Below, in pieces: positions 1 through 7,431 of a DNA stretch of 24,250 nt (positions within the stretch are counted from its first letter, which is position 1; the number at the start of each line of letters is the position of its first letter). Source of the DNA: URNF01 sp045594105. GTDB taxonomy: Bacteria; Bacillota; Clostridia; Oscillospirales; Acutalibacteraceae. The notes under the pieces were generated by a model that saw only the letters and a program-made list of their open reading frames with translations, was not told where the DNA came from and did not search any database. The stretch spans positions 1 to 24,250 of the forward strand of contig JAZNXY010000140.1 of NCBI GenBank assembly GCA_045594105.1, given 5' to 3'. The translations under genes and the position numbers were made by a program.

Positions 1-2234
1 GCCAAAGTATAAGTGTACTCGGTTTTCACGATGGGCTTGGGAGCAAACTTAGTGCCTGCAGGAGCAGCCGCTTTTTCGTCTGCGTTCAAAGCGAACGGAC
101 GAATGGTCGCATGCGGACATACGAAGGAGCACTTGTTACATTTTGCACAAGTGTCAGCATTCCATTCAGGAACGAGCACTGCTACGCCACGTTTTTCGTA
201 AGCGGAAGCACCGTGTTCGAAGGTGCCGTCTGCGTGATCCATAAATGCGGATACAGGCAGGGAGTCGCCGTCCATTTTGGAAACGGGTTTCAAGATGGTA
301 TCAACCATTTTGACCAGTTTCGCAGGACCTTCGGCTTTGTCAGCAGCACCGTCGTCGGTTGCATTCGCCCATGCAGCAGGTACATCTACCTTCACGAAGG
401 CGGAAACACCGGCATCGATAGCGTTGTGGTTCTTTTCAACAACGTCCATACCCTTCTTGGAGTAGGAACGGGTAGCTGCGTCTTTCATGTACTGTACAGC
501 TTCCTCGATGGGCATGATCTTTGCCAGAGCAAAGAATGCTGCCTGCAGGATGGTATTAGTACGTTTGCCCATGCCAACCTTTGCGGCAAGGTCGATAGCG
601 TTAACGAGGTACAGCTGAACATTGTTTTCAGCGATGTAGCGTTTGGTTTCCGCATTCAGATGCTGGTCGAGCTCTTCAGCAGTCCACTGGCAGTTGATGA
701 GGAATACGCCACCGGGTTTTACGTCGTTAACAATCTTAAAGCCCTTCAACAGATAGGACGGGTTGTGGCAAGCCACGAAGTCCGCTTTATTGATGTAGTA
801 CGGGCTCTTGATCGGCTGGTCGCCGAAACGCAGGTGAGAAATGGTCACACCGCCGGTTTTCTTGGAGTCATACTGGAAGTATGCCTGCACGTATTTGTCG
901 GTGTGGTCACCGATGATTTTGATGGAGTTTTTGTTCGCACCAACGGTACCGTCGCCGCCAAGACCCCAGAACTTACATTCGATGGTGCCTGCAGCCGCAG
1001 TGCCGGGAGCGGGTTTCTCTTCGAGGGAGAGACCGGTAACGTCGTCAACGATACCGAGGGTGAACTGCTCTTTGGGAGCGTCCTTTGCCAACTCGTCATA
1101 TACAGCGAATACGCTCGACGGAGGCGTGTCTTTGGAGCCCAGACCGTATCTGCCGCCCACTACCTTGATGCCTGCACGGCCAACCTTCGCCAGTGCGGTA
1201 ACAACATCCATATACAGCGGTTCGCCCAAGGAGCCGGGCTCTTTGGTGCGGTCGAGAACAGCAACCTTTTTCACGGTTGCCGGAATGGCTTCTGCCAATT
1301 TTTCTGCACTGAACGGACGATACAGACGAACTTTAACAAGACCGACCTTCTCGCCTTTCGCCAGTAGGTAGTCGATAACCTCTTCCGCAACGTCGCAGAA
1401 GGAGCCCATCGCTACGATAACACGGTCAGCATCCGCTGCGCCGTAGTAGTTGAACAATTTGTAGTCGGTGCCGAGTTTGGCATTGACTTTGTCCATATAC
1501 TTTTCAACGATGGCGGGAACCGCATCATAGTATTTGTTGCAAGCTTCACGATGCTGGAAGAAGATGTCGCCGTTTTCGTGAGAACCACGCATGACGGGAC
1601 GCTCGGGATTGAGTGCACGTTTACGGAACGCCGCAACAGCGTCCATATCGCACATTTCTTTCAGATCCTCGTAATCCCAGATCTGAATCTTCTGGATTTC
1701 GTGAGAGGTACGGAAACCGTCAAAGAAGTTAATAAACGGTACACGGCTTTCGATGGTAGCAAGATGCGCTACAGCGCCGAGGTCCATAACTTCCTGGGTG
1801 TTGGTTTCGGCGAGCATCGCAAAACCGGTCTGACGGCAGGCATACACGTCGGAATGGTCACCGAAGATGTTCAGCGCATGAGAAGCTACGCAGCGTGCAG
1901 AAACATGGAAAACCGAGGGAAGCAGTTCGCCCGCGATTTTATACGAGTTCGGAAACATCAGCAACAGACCATGAGAAGCGGTATAGGTGGTGGTCAACGC
2001 ACCTGCGTTCAGGGAACCGTGTACGGTACCGGCTGCGCCGGCTTCGGACTGCATTTCGGATACCTTTACGGTAGTGCCGAAGATGTTTTTCTGACCTGCG
2101 GCTGCCCACTGGTCAACATAGTCCGCCATGGGGCTGGAAGGTGTGTTAGGATAGATACACGCAACCTCGGTAAATGCATAAGACACGTATGCCGCAGCAT
2201 TGTTACCGTCCATGGTCTTGAATTTTCTTGCCAT
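1..2234 (-). CDS. nifJ: Pyruvate:ferredoxin (flavodoxin) oxidoreductase, N-terminal ~744 residues, cut by window edge
   Basis: Single-chain PFOR, which oxidatively decarboxylates pyruvate to acetyl-CoA and CO2 in the cytoplasm and reduces ferredoxin. It starts at ATG 2234 (MARKFKTMDGN) behind AAAGGAGG at about 8 nt spacing. Visible in order: the POR N-terminal domain with the YPNTPSSPM substrate loop near residue 30; domain II; the gamma/POR domain near residues 415-600 (FWGLGGDGTVGANKNS); and the first 4Fe-4S motif CAKCNKCSFVCPH near residue 693. The family is about 1,170-1,180 residues long, so the second cluster and the thiamine-diphosphate domain lie beyond position 1. The frame is open throughout. 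Reduced ferredoxin from this enzyme is the classical electron donor of Rnf complexes, but the Rnf-like operon in this window lacks the subunit expected to accept those electrons. Confidence 0.96.
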   Translation of the reverse strand, partial: MARKFKTMDGNNAAAYVSYAFTEVACIYPNTPSSPMADYVDQWAAAGQKNIFGTTVKVSEMQSEAGAAGTVHGSLNAGALTTTYTASHGLLLMFPNSYKIAGELLPSVFHVSARCVASHALNIFGDHSDVYACRQTGFAMLAETNTQEVMDLGAVAHLATIESRVPFINFFDGFRTSHEIQKIQIWDYEDLKEMCDMDAVAAFRKRALNPERPVMRGSHENGDIFFQHREACNKYYDAVPAIVEKYMDKVNAKLGTDYKLFNYYGAADADRVIVAMGSFCDVAEEVIDYLLAKGEKVGLVKVRLYRPFSAEKLAEAIPATVKKVAVLDRTKEPGSLGEPLYMDVVTALAKVGRAGIKVVGGRYGLGSKDTPPSSVFAVYDELAKDAPKEQFTLGIVDDVTGLSLEEKPAPGTAAAGTIECKFWGLGGDGTVGANKNSIKIIGDHTDKYVQAYFQYDSKKTGGVTISHLRFGDQPIKSPYYINKADFVACHNPSYLLKGFKIVNDVKPGGVFLINCQWTAEELDQHLNAETKRYIAENNVQLYLVNAIDLAAKVGMGKRTNTILQAAFFALAKIMPIEEAVQYMKDAATRSYSKKGMDVVEKNHNAIDAGVSAFVKVDVPAAWANATDDGAADKAEGPAKLVKMVDTILKPVSKMDGDSLPVSAFMDHADGTFEHGASAYEKRGVAVLVPEWNADTCAKCNKCSFVCPHATIRPFALNADEKAAAPAGTKFAPKPIVKTEYTYTL

Positions 2235-2298
2235 TGGTATATTCCTCCTTTAAGGATTAAAATAACATCTTTTCGGTGGACGTAATCCACCATCTGTT

Positions 2299-2327
2299 AG
2301 CATAGCATATTTTTAAAATTATGTAAA
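2299..2327 (-). promoter_or_regulatory. Probable sigma-A promoter of nifJ
   Basis: On the minus strand, TTTACA (2327-2322) lies 17 bp from TATGCT (2304-2299), with a TG-n extended -10. The leader starts near 2292 and opens with a hairpin, GGTGGA / TCCACC (2275-2291, 5-nt loop), ahead of the ribosome binding site. Confidence 0.6.
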
Positions 2328-2491
2328 TGGTTTTTTATATAAATAACAAAAAATTTGTTAATTTTTTGTCGAAGTTCTAAATCGGCCGTTTTGACTGCAA
2401 AAAGCGGTTTTTCGCAAACTCTTTATGCCGTTTTTCTCTCGTTTTCTCTCGCTTTTGGCTGTTTTTCTCATTTTTTCGCTGTTTTTGCCCG
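2328..2491. other. AT- and pyrimidine-rich intergenic stretch between divergent promoters
   Basis: No gene seen. It contains a 17-bp inverted repeat, TAACAAA-AAA-TTTGTTA (2344-2360), just upstream of the nifJ promoter, and a run of TTTTTCTC-type pyrimidine repeats on the plus strand (about 2430-2485). The inverted repeat could be an operator, but no regulator can be named. Confidence 0.35.
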
Positions 2492-2520
2492 TTGACAGAT
2501 TGTTAAAAAACCTATATGAT
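2492..2520 (+). promoter_or_regulatory. Sigma-A promoter of the CorC-family gene
   Basis: TTGACA (2492-2497), 17-bp spacer, TATGAT (2515-2520). It matches the consensus at 11 of 12 positions. Transcription would start near 2527 and give a leader of about 90 nt. Confidence 0.8.
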
Positions 2521-2573
2521 ATATCCGATCGGATTTTCGCACCACTGTGCGGTAAAAATTAACATCCGACCTC

Positions 2574-2616
2574 AACTGCATCGATTTTTGCAGTTATGAA
2601 AGGGGAAACTTTTCAT
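2574..2616 (+). promoter_or_regulatory. Two consecutive hairpins in the leader, the second holding the ribosome binding site
   Basis: Hairpin 1 pairs AACTGCA (2574-2580) with TGCAGTT (2589-2595). Hairpin 2 pairs ATGAAA (2596-2601) with TTTCAT (2611-2616) and places the GGGGAAA ribosome binding site in its loop, one base before the ATG at 2618. Further upstream, ATCCGATCGGAT (2523-2534) is a perfect palindrome. The leader is too short for an M-box Mg2+ riboswitch. Translational control is possible but not demonstrated. Confidence 0.4.
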
Positions 2617-2617
2617 C

Positions 2618-4069
2618 ATGGACCCTGCTCCTACAGGATCTCTTGTGCTGACGACTGCAGCGCAGAGCGCAGCCGTTGGCGAAAACTTCGTCGGACAAAT
2701 GATTTTACTGTTTGTTCTGATTCTCTGCAACGCCTTTTTCGCGGCGTCTGAAATTGCGATCATCTCCCTTAACGATGCCAAAATCGCAAAAATGGCAGAA
2801 GAAGGGCACAAAAAAGCAAAGCAAGTGTTAGCTCTCACCGCCAACTCCTCACGGTTTTTGGCAACCATTCAGGTTGGTGTCACCCTGGCGGGCTTCCTGA
2901 CCTCCGCTACTGCGGCACAATCCTTATCCGCACCGCTTTGTGCCTGGTTTATCGGATTGGTACCCCAAGCCGCCGCTTTTGAAACACTGGTATACGGCGT
3001 GAGCGTGGTGGTTGTCACTCTGATTATTTCCTACTTCTCCTTAGTGTTGGGCGAGCTGGTACCCAAACGTATTGCGATGCAAAAGCCCGAACCCATCGCC
3101 TTTGCATTTATCGGCGGTGTGCGGTTTGTGGCAGCACTTACAAGGCCGTTTGTATGGTTCTTGTCTGCATCTACTAATGTTGTTGTACGTTTGTGCGGTA
3201 TGGATCCCCACGCAGACGAGGAAAACGTCACCGAGGAAGAAATCCGTATGCTTGTCGATGTCGGCGAAGAAAAAGGCGTCATCGAAGAAGTGCAGAAGGA
3301 TATGATCAATAATATCTTCGAATTTGATGACCTCACCGCAGGCGAAATTATGACGCCCCGCACTGACGTAGCAGCGGTAGATGTGGAAGATTCTCTTGAG
3401 GAGATCCTGCGTGTCGGTGTGGACGAGGGATACTCCCGCCTGCCGGTATATGAAGAGGATATTGACCATGTCATCGGCATCCTGCACATCAAAGACCTGC
3501 TTCCTTACGTGGGCAGAGAGGTGCCCGAAGGGGTGACTGTACGTAATCTCCTGCGTGAAACCTACTTTATTCCCGAAACCAAGCATTGTGGCGACCTGTT
3601 CTCCGAAATGACCGCCAAGCACATGCAAATGGCTGTGGTGGTGGACGAATACGGCGGCGTCGCAGGCATTGTCACCGTAGAGGACCTGCTCGAATCCATC
3701 GTTGGTAATATGCAGGACGAGTTCGACGATGAGGAAGAGGAAATTACCCAGCTGAATGAAACCTCCTTTGTGGTGGACGGCTCCACCTCGTTGGAGGAAT
3801 TGGCGGACCGTCTGGACGTTGACTTTCCTGAAGGCGATTACGAAACGGTCGGCGGCTTTTTGTTACAGCAGCTCGGTCGTATCCCCGAGGCGGACGAGCA
3901 TCCGCAGGTGCAGTTTGAAAACGTTCTGTTTACCATTCAGGCGATGGATGACCGCCGCATTGATGAAGTGCACGTTGAACTGTTGCCGATAGAGGAAGAA
4001 AGCGAGGAGTCCGAAGAAGGTAACGGCAAGAAGGACAAGCTCGAAAAGGATAAATCTTCCAAAACCTAA
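2618..4069 (+). CDS. HlyC/CorC (CNNM) family transporter with DUF21, CBS pair and CorC_HlyC domains
   Basis: 483-residue inner-membrane protein of the CNNM/CorC/YhdP group, linked to Mg2+/Co2+ efflux or resistance. The order is an N-terminal DUF21 domain with about four membrane segments (about residues 25-190), a CBS pair (about 220-345, including MTPRTDVAAVDVEDSL and VGILHIKDLL-like blocks), and a CorC_HlyC C-terminal domain (about 365-450). It ends in a highly charged Glu/Lys tail. The length is normal for the three-domain form. The start at ATG 2618 follows AAAGGGGAAA, and the gene has its own promoter. No terminator is visible after the stop, so some transcripts may run into the tRNA operon. 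The exact substrate cannot be read from sequence, and the name hemolysin in older annotations is not functional evidence. Confidence 0.92.
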   Translation: MDPAPTGSLVLTTAAQSAAVGENFVGQMILLFVLILCNAFFAASEIAIISLNDAKIAKMAEEGHKKAKQVLALTANSSRFLATIQVGVTLAGFLTSATAAQSLSAPLCAWFIGLVPQAAAFETLVYGVSVVVVTLIISYFSLVLGELVPKRIAMQKPEPIAFAFIGGVRFVAALTRPFVWFLSASTNVVVRLCGMDPHADEENVTEEEIRMLVDVGEEKGVIEEVQKDMINNIFEFDDLTAGEIMTPRTDVAAVDVEDSLEEILRVGVDEGYSRLPVYEEDIDHVIGILHIKDLLPYVGREVPEGVTVRNLLRETYFIPETKHCGDLFSEMTAKHMQMAVVVDEYGGVAGIVTVEDLLESIVGNMQDEFDDEEEEITQLNETSFVVDGSTSLEELADRLDVDFPEGDYETVGGFLLQQLGRIPEADEHPQVQFENVLFTIQAMDDRRIDEVHVELLPIEEESEESEEGNGKKDKLEKDKSSKT

Positions 4070-4087
4070 AAAAAGTCAAAAAAACAG

Positions 4088-4116
4088 TTGACAAATGAGA
4101 AACCTTAGGTTATAAT
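4088..4116 (+). promoter_or_regulatory. Consensus promoter of the tRNA operon
   Basis: Perfect TTGACA (4088-4093), 17-bp spacer, perfect TATAAT (4111-4116). The pre-tRNA leader contains a hairpin, CCGCCCC (4122-4128) with GGGGCGG (4139-4145), directly before the first tRNA. Confidence 0.9.
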
Positions 4117-4151
4117 ACAATCCGCCCCTTGAAAAATGGGGGCGGAGATAT

Positions 4152-4228
4152 GGCTGTATAGCTCAGTTGGCTAGAGCATGCGGTTCATACCCGCAGTGTC
4201 ATTGGTTCAAATCCAATTACAGCCACCA
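4152..4228 (+). tRNA. tRNA-Met (CAT anticodon)
   Basis: 77-nt cloverleaf with encoded CCA. The acceptor stem pairs GGCTGTA with TACAGCC. The anticodon stem TGCGG/CCGCA encloses loop TTCATAC, giving anticodon CAT. The G-C first pair and overall similarity to elongator Met tRNAs argue against initiator tRNA. A lysidine-modified tRNA-Ile2 is the alternative reading of CAT. Confidence 0.93.
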
Positions 4229-4232
4229 AAAC

Positions 4233-4307
4233 GGCCCGATGGTCAAGCGGTTAAGACACCGCCCTTTCACGGCGGTATCACGGGTTCGATTCCCGTTCGG
4301 GTCACCA
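4233..4307 (+). tRNA. tRNA-Glu (TTC anticodon)
   Basis: 75-nt cloverleaf with encoded CCA. The acceptor stem GGCCCGA pairs with TCGGGTC, with one G-T pair. The anticodon stem CCGCC/GGCGG encloses loop CTTTCAC, giving TTC. It follows tRNA-Met by 4 nt. Confidence 0.96.
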
Positions 4308-4313
4308 AACTTT

Positions 4314-4390
4314 GGGCGCATAGCTCAGCTGGTTAGAGCGCCTGCTTCACACGCAGGAGGTCAGCGGTTCGAGTCCGTTTGCGCCCACCA
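4314..4390 (+). tRNA. tRNA-Val (CAC anticodon)
   Basis: 77-nt cloverleaf with encoded CCA. The acceptor stem pairs GGGCGCA with TGCGCCC. The anticodon stem CCTGC/GCAGG encloses loop TTCACAC, giving CAC. It is the last tRNA of the operon, followed at once by a terminator. Confidence 0.96.
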
Positions 4391-4393
4391 AAG

Positions 4394-4426
4394 AAAGCAA
4401 CCCCACTCTCGTGGGGTTGCTTTTTT
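4394..4426 (+). terminator. Rho-independent terminator of the tRNA operon
   Basis: A 13-bp stem, AAAGCAACCCCAC (4394-4406) with GTGGGGTTGCTTT (4411-4423), has loop TCTC and ends in a T run to 4426. Confidence 0.93.
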
Positions 4427-4645
4427 GGTTGTGTCTCTCGGCTCAAACCCGCTGAACTCCGCTTTGCGGAGTTCCTGCATTTTCGCGCACGCTGACACCA
4501 TCGCGTGCGTTTTTGCTTTCGCAAAAATACCGAAAATTGCCCCAAAACAAACAGTATGCCACATCTTGCACGTCTGTTTAAGACGGCAGGGTAATGCAGG
4601 AGTTCGACCTTGTCGAACTCCACAAGTCCGCTTTGCGCCGTCTTT

Positions 4646-4675
4646 GCAACCACCCCATAGGGTGGTTGCTTTTTT
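4646..4675 (+). terminator. Second, gene-less terminator-like hairpin
   Basis: The stem is GCAACCACCC (4646-4655) with GGGTGGTTGC (4660-4669), loop CATA, followed by TTTTTT. It closely resembles the tRNA operon terminator about 250 bp upstream, but there is no gene between the two. Confidence 0.6.
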
Positions 4676-4710
4676 GGTGGCGTGACACGGTGAGAATTGG
4701 AGTTGCTGCG

Positions 4711-4852
4711 CAACTCCGTCGAGTTTTGCTAACGCAAAACATCGCACCTAACCTCGCTACGCAACTCCGTCGAGTTTTGCTGACGCAAAACATCGCACCC
4801 AACCTCACTGCGCAACTCCGTCGATACTCGCTATCGTTCGGTCGCACCTACG
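4711..4852. repeat. 51-bp tandem repeat, about 2.8 copies
   Basis: Units start CAACTCCGTCGA at 4711, 4762 and 4813, a constant 51-bp period. Units 1 and 2 carry the hairpin GTTTTGC-TAAC/TGAC-GCAAAAC and end in ATCGCACC. Unit 3 diverges after its first 12 bases but keeps TCGCACCTA near its end. Confidence 0.85.
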
Positions 4853-4904
4853 GATTTTCCAAAAAGTGCAACAGTATTCCGATTTTTTACTAAACAAACA
4901 GAAG

Positions 4905-4936
4905 AAAAGCGGTGTGGCTTTCGCCACACCGCTTTT
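4905..4936 (-). terminator. Terminator of the 774-aa surface-protein gene
   Basis: 14-bp stem between 4905-4918 and 4923-4936 (AAGCGGTGTGGC / GCCACACCGCTT core) with a 4-nt loop. It ends in a U run on the minus strand and lies 9 bp beyond the stop codon. Confidence 0.9.
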
Positions 4937-4945
4937 TATCATTAT

Positions 4946-7270
4946 TTAGCCAACCCAGACGCCGGAAGCGTTAAAGGTGTACTTTTTACCGCCGATGGTG
5001 ACGGTTTTGTTCGCCACCATGTAGCCGTTGGCATCCAGATAATACCATTTGCCGCCGTCTTGTACCCAGGCGGATTTGGTCATAGAACCTTCGGAATTGA
5101 GGTAAATCCATCCCACGGAATCCTGTTTCCAGCAGTTGGTGACCGCATAGCCGTCAGCACCAACATAGCACCAGCCGTGAGAGTCTTTGCACCATGCATT
5201 GGTCAGCATAGCACCGTTAGAGCCGAGGTATACCCAGCCGACAGAGTCTTTCTTCCAGGCATTGGTTGCCATCACGCCGTTGGCTTCCATATAATACCAT
5301 TTGCCGCCGTCCAGCACCCAACCCTGTTTAACCATGGTGCCATTCTTGTAGTAATACCATTTGCCGCCGTCCGCTTTCCAGCCCGTAAAGGTAACGGTGC
5401 GGTTCTGATGACATACGTTACATTCGGCATCCAGCTCGTCATCATATGTATGCTTACCGGTCGGGTCGATCACGGTGTTTTCACTGCGTGTTGCGTGACA
5501 AACGGAGCATTCTTCGTGTTTTTTACCTGCTTCACCGCAGTTGCCGGCATCGTCGGTTACCCAATCGAAGTCATGTGCTTCTTTGTCGGCGATATGACCG
5601 CAAGCACATTCATTCCAGTGATAGTCCGCATCTTTTTTCGGCTTCAGATCATGGTCTTCACGGCTTGCTTCGTCAACAGCACCGCAGGTACATTCATCCC
5701 AATGCTGTTCGTCGTTATTTTCCTGTTCGGTATATGTATGTTCTACTTTGTCGGTAGCATGACCGCAAGCACATTCATTCCAGTGATAGTCCGCATCTTT
5801 TTTGGGCTTCAGATCATGGTCTTCACGGCTTGCTTCGTCGACAGCACCGCAGGCACATTCATTCCAATGCTGTGCGTCGTCTTTTTCCTGTTTGGTATAT
5901 GTATGTTCTACTTTGTCGGTAGCATGACCGCAAGCACATTCATTCCAGTGATAATCCGCATCTTTGTTCGGCTTCAGATCATGGTCTTCACGGCTTGCTT
6001 CATCAACAGCGCCGCAACCGCATTTATACCAATGCTGTTCTTCATCATAATCCCGCACAGCATAGTTATGCTCGCCGGTCGGATCGATTACGGTGTTCTC
6101 GCTGCGAACCTCGCCACAGACGGTACATTCTTCGTGCTTTTCGCCGGGCTCGTTGCAGCTGGGATGCGCATCGATGACCCAATCAAAGTCATGTGCCTTT
6201 TTGTCGGCGATATGACCGCAAGCACATTCATTCCAGTGATAGTCCGCATCTTTATTGGGCTCCAGCTCATGGTCTGCACGGCTTGCTTCGTCGACGGCGC
6301 CGCAGGTACATTCATTCCAATGCTGTTCGTCGTTTTTTTCCTGTTCGGTATATGTATGTTCTACTCTATCGGCAACAGCACCGCAGGCACATTCCGTCCA
6401 ATGGTAATCTTCATCCTTTTTCTGCTCGGTATATGTATGCTCTACTTTGTCGACGATATGACCGCAAGCACATTCATTCCAGTGATAGTCCGCATCTTTG
6501 TTGGGCTCCAGCTCATGGTCTGCACGGCTTTCTTCATCAACAGCGCCGCAAACACATTCCATCCAGTGCTGATCATCATCGCCGCCTTGTTCGGTGTAAT
6601 TGTGCTCACCGGTCGGAGGGATGTCGGTGTTTTCGTTACGTTTTTCGTGACACACGGCACATTCTTCGTGCTGTTTGCCGGGTGCGCCGCAGCTTGCCGG
6701 CTCATCGGTTACCCATTCAAAGTCATGGGGTGCCTCACGGTCCTCATCACACACGTTACAGTCGGTGTCGCAAACATCGTCATACGTATGTCCTTCGTCA
6801 CACTGCGTAAAGTGCCACTCGGCCGCCTGCAAGACATCGTTGCCTTCGCCAACGGTAAGTGCTGCCTTCTGTGCCGCAGTACCGCCATAGTACACATCGG
6901 TCAAGGCGGCGCAATCTGCAAAAGCACCGTTGCCAACAGCGGCGACGTCCGCACCAAAGGTAACGGCGGTCAAGTTACCGCAGCCGTTAAATGCAAAAGC
7001 GCCGATATTGGTAACGCCATCTTCGATGACTACCTCGGTAATCTCGGTACTCCACGGCAAAAGACCTTCGGCAGTATAATCCGCCATAGCACCTTCGCCA
7101 TTGATGGTGAGCTTGCCACCGGCAAGTGTCCAGGCGCAATCGCCCGTTGTACCTTTTGTGCCAAGCAGATCGCCCATTTCGATTTCTACGTCATAGGCCG
7201 CAAAGGCACTGATCGGCAAAACCGACACGAGCATCAGCAGGCAGAGGGTCAAAGCCAACAGTTTTTTCAT
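4946..7270 (-). CDS. Secreted Cys/His-rich repeat protein with BspA-like LRR and cell-wall-binding repeats
   Basis: 774-residue exported protein. Residues 1-24 form a Sec signal peptide (MKKLLALTLCLL..., cut after SAFA). Residues about 45-135 match the BspA-type LRR_5 pattern (ITEVVIEDGVTNIGAFAFNGC). Residues 157-625 are built from three small modules: eleven HWxx(C)x(C)G units at about 27-28-residue spacing, three HDF-W...HEECxVC units each followed by TGEHNY or similar, and two CxxC knuckles (near 171 and 617). Residues 629-774 are six cell-wall-binding repeats of GWxxDGGKWYY type. The start at ATG 7270 follows AGGAGG by 7 nt, and the gene has its own promoter and terminator, so it is a single-gene transcript. 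A surface protein held non-covalently on the wall is the likely role. Metal binding by the Cys/His modules is inference. Confidence 0.88.
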   Translation of the reverse strand: MKKLLALTLCLLMLVSVLPISAFAAYDVEIEMGDLLGTKGTTGDCAWTLAGGKLTINGEGAMADYTAEGLLPWSTEITEVVIEDGVTNIGAFAFNGCGNLTAVTFGADVAAVGNGAFADCAALTDVYYGGTAAQKAALTVGEGNDVLQAAEWHFTQCDEGHTYDDVCDTDCNVCDEDREAPHDFEWVTDEPASCGAPGKQHEECAVCHEKRNENTDIPPTGEHNYTEQGGDDDQHWMECVCGAVDEESRADHELEPNKDADYHWNECACGHIVDKVEHTYTEQKKDEDYHWTECACGAVADRVEHTYTEQEKNDEQHWNECTCGAVDEASRADHELEPNKDADYHWNECACGHIADKKAHDFDWVIDAHPSCNEPGEKHEECTVCGEVRSENTVIDPTGEHNYAVRDYDEEQHWYKCGCGAVDEASREDHDLKPNKDADYHWNECACGHATDKVEHTYTKQEKDDAQHWNECACGAVDEASREDHDLKPKKDADYHWNECACGHATDKVEHTYTEQENNDEQHWDECTCGAVDEASREDHDLKPKKDADYHWNECACGHIADKEAHDFDWVTDDAGNCGEAGKKHEECSVCHATRSENTVIDPTGKHTYDDELDAECNVCHQNRTVTFTGWKADGGKWYYYKNGTMVKQGWVLDGGKWYYMEANGVMATNAWKKDSVGWVYLGSNGAMLTNAWCKDSHGWCYVGADGYAVTNCWKQDSVGWIYLNSEGSMTKSAWVQDGGKWYYLDANGYMVANKTVTIGGKKYTFNASGVWVG
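5591..6568 (-). repeat. Intragenic repeats with 165-bp period
   Basis: The region encodes the eleven HWxxCxCG modules (residues 235-560). Pairs of modules form a 55-residue, 165-bp unit. On the plus strand ACATTCATTCCAGTGAT recurs at 5606, 5771 and 5936, exactly 165 bp apart, and again near 6222 and 6467. Adjacent units are almost identical in DNA, which points to recent duplication or gene conversion. Confidence 0.85.
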
Positions 7271-7307
7271 TACGCATCCTCCTAAAAGCTAATAATCATA
7301 CAAAAGT

Positions 7308-7336
7308 ATTATACAACCTGCTGCCTCTTTTGTCAA
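7308..7336 (-). promoter_or_regulatory. Consensus promoter of the surface-protein gene
   Basis: Minus-strand TTGACA (7336-7331), 17-bp spacer, TATAAT (7313-7308). All 12 consensus positions match. The leader is about 30 nt. Confidence 0.9.
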
Positions 7337-7374
7337 TGATGCACAGAGAAAAAAAGGCCATCTTATGAAATCTC

Positions 7375-7403
7375 TTGCACTTTTTTTCTGCACAGTGTAT
7401 ACT
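7375..7403 (+). promoter_or_regulatory. Promoter of the SpoU methyltransferase gene
   Basis: TTGCAC (7375-7380), 17-bp spacer, TATACT (7398-7403). Its position rules out the longer upstream start of this frame, since that start would precede the transcript. Confidence 0.7.
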
Positions 7404-7431
7404 GTACCCACTATGTGTACGGAGTGTCAGT

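Larger units (their letters stand above)
4427..4904. repeat. Non-coding, hairpin-dense region downstream of the tRNAs
   Basis: I see no credible gene here. The region is packed with short perfect palindromes with 3-4-nt loops or short spacers: GAACTCCGC/GCGGAGTTC (4454-4474), CGCACGC/GCGTGCG (4486-4509), TTTTTGC/GCAAAAA (4510-4527), GAGTTCGAC/GTCGAACTC (4600-4620), a terminator-like stem (4646-4675), GGAGTTGC/GCAACTCC (4699-4717) and GTTTTGC/GCAAAAC (4723-4740). Open frames across it are spurious and extend antisense through the tRNAs. Confidence 0.75.

Noticed and set aside
111..1367. 418-codon plus-strand frame opposite nifJ.
   Set aside because: It is a shadow of the unmistakable PFOR coding frame; there is no ribosome binding site and no recognisable product.
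4333..4747. Minus-strand frames across tRNA-Val that read RTRTADLLRVKQAL or similar.
   Set aside because: This is the well-known spurious translation of the antisense of tRNA genes (AntiFam type), running on into non-coding hairpins.
4391..4904. Phage or island attachment site (duplicate of a tRNA 3' end).
   Set aside because: No second copy of any of the three tRNA 3' ends is present, and no integrase gene is in the window.
5591..6568. Regular repeats that might suggest a CRISPR array.
   Set aside because: They are in-frame protein repeats with a 165-bp period, without unique spacers or cas genes.
5060..7285. Very long (741-codon) open frame on the plus strand opposite the repeat protein.
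   Set aside because: It mirrors the repeat structure and codon bias of the minus-strand gene, which has signal peptide, domains, promoter, ribosome binding site and terminator. The antisense product has none of these.
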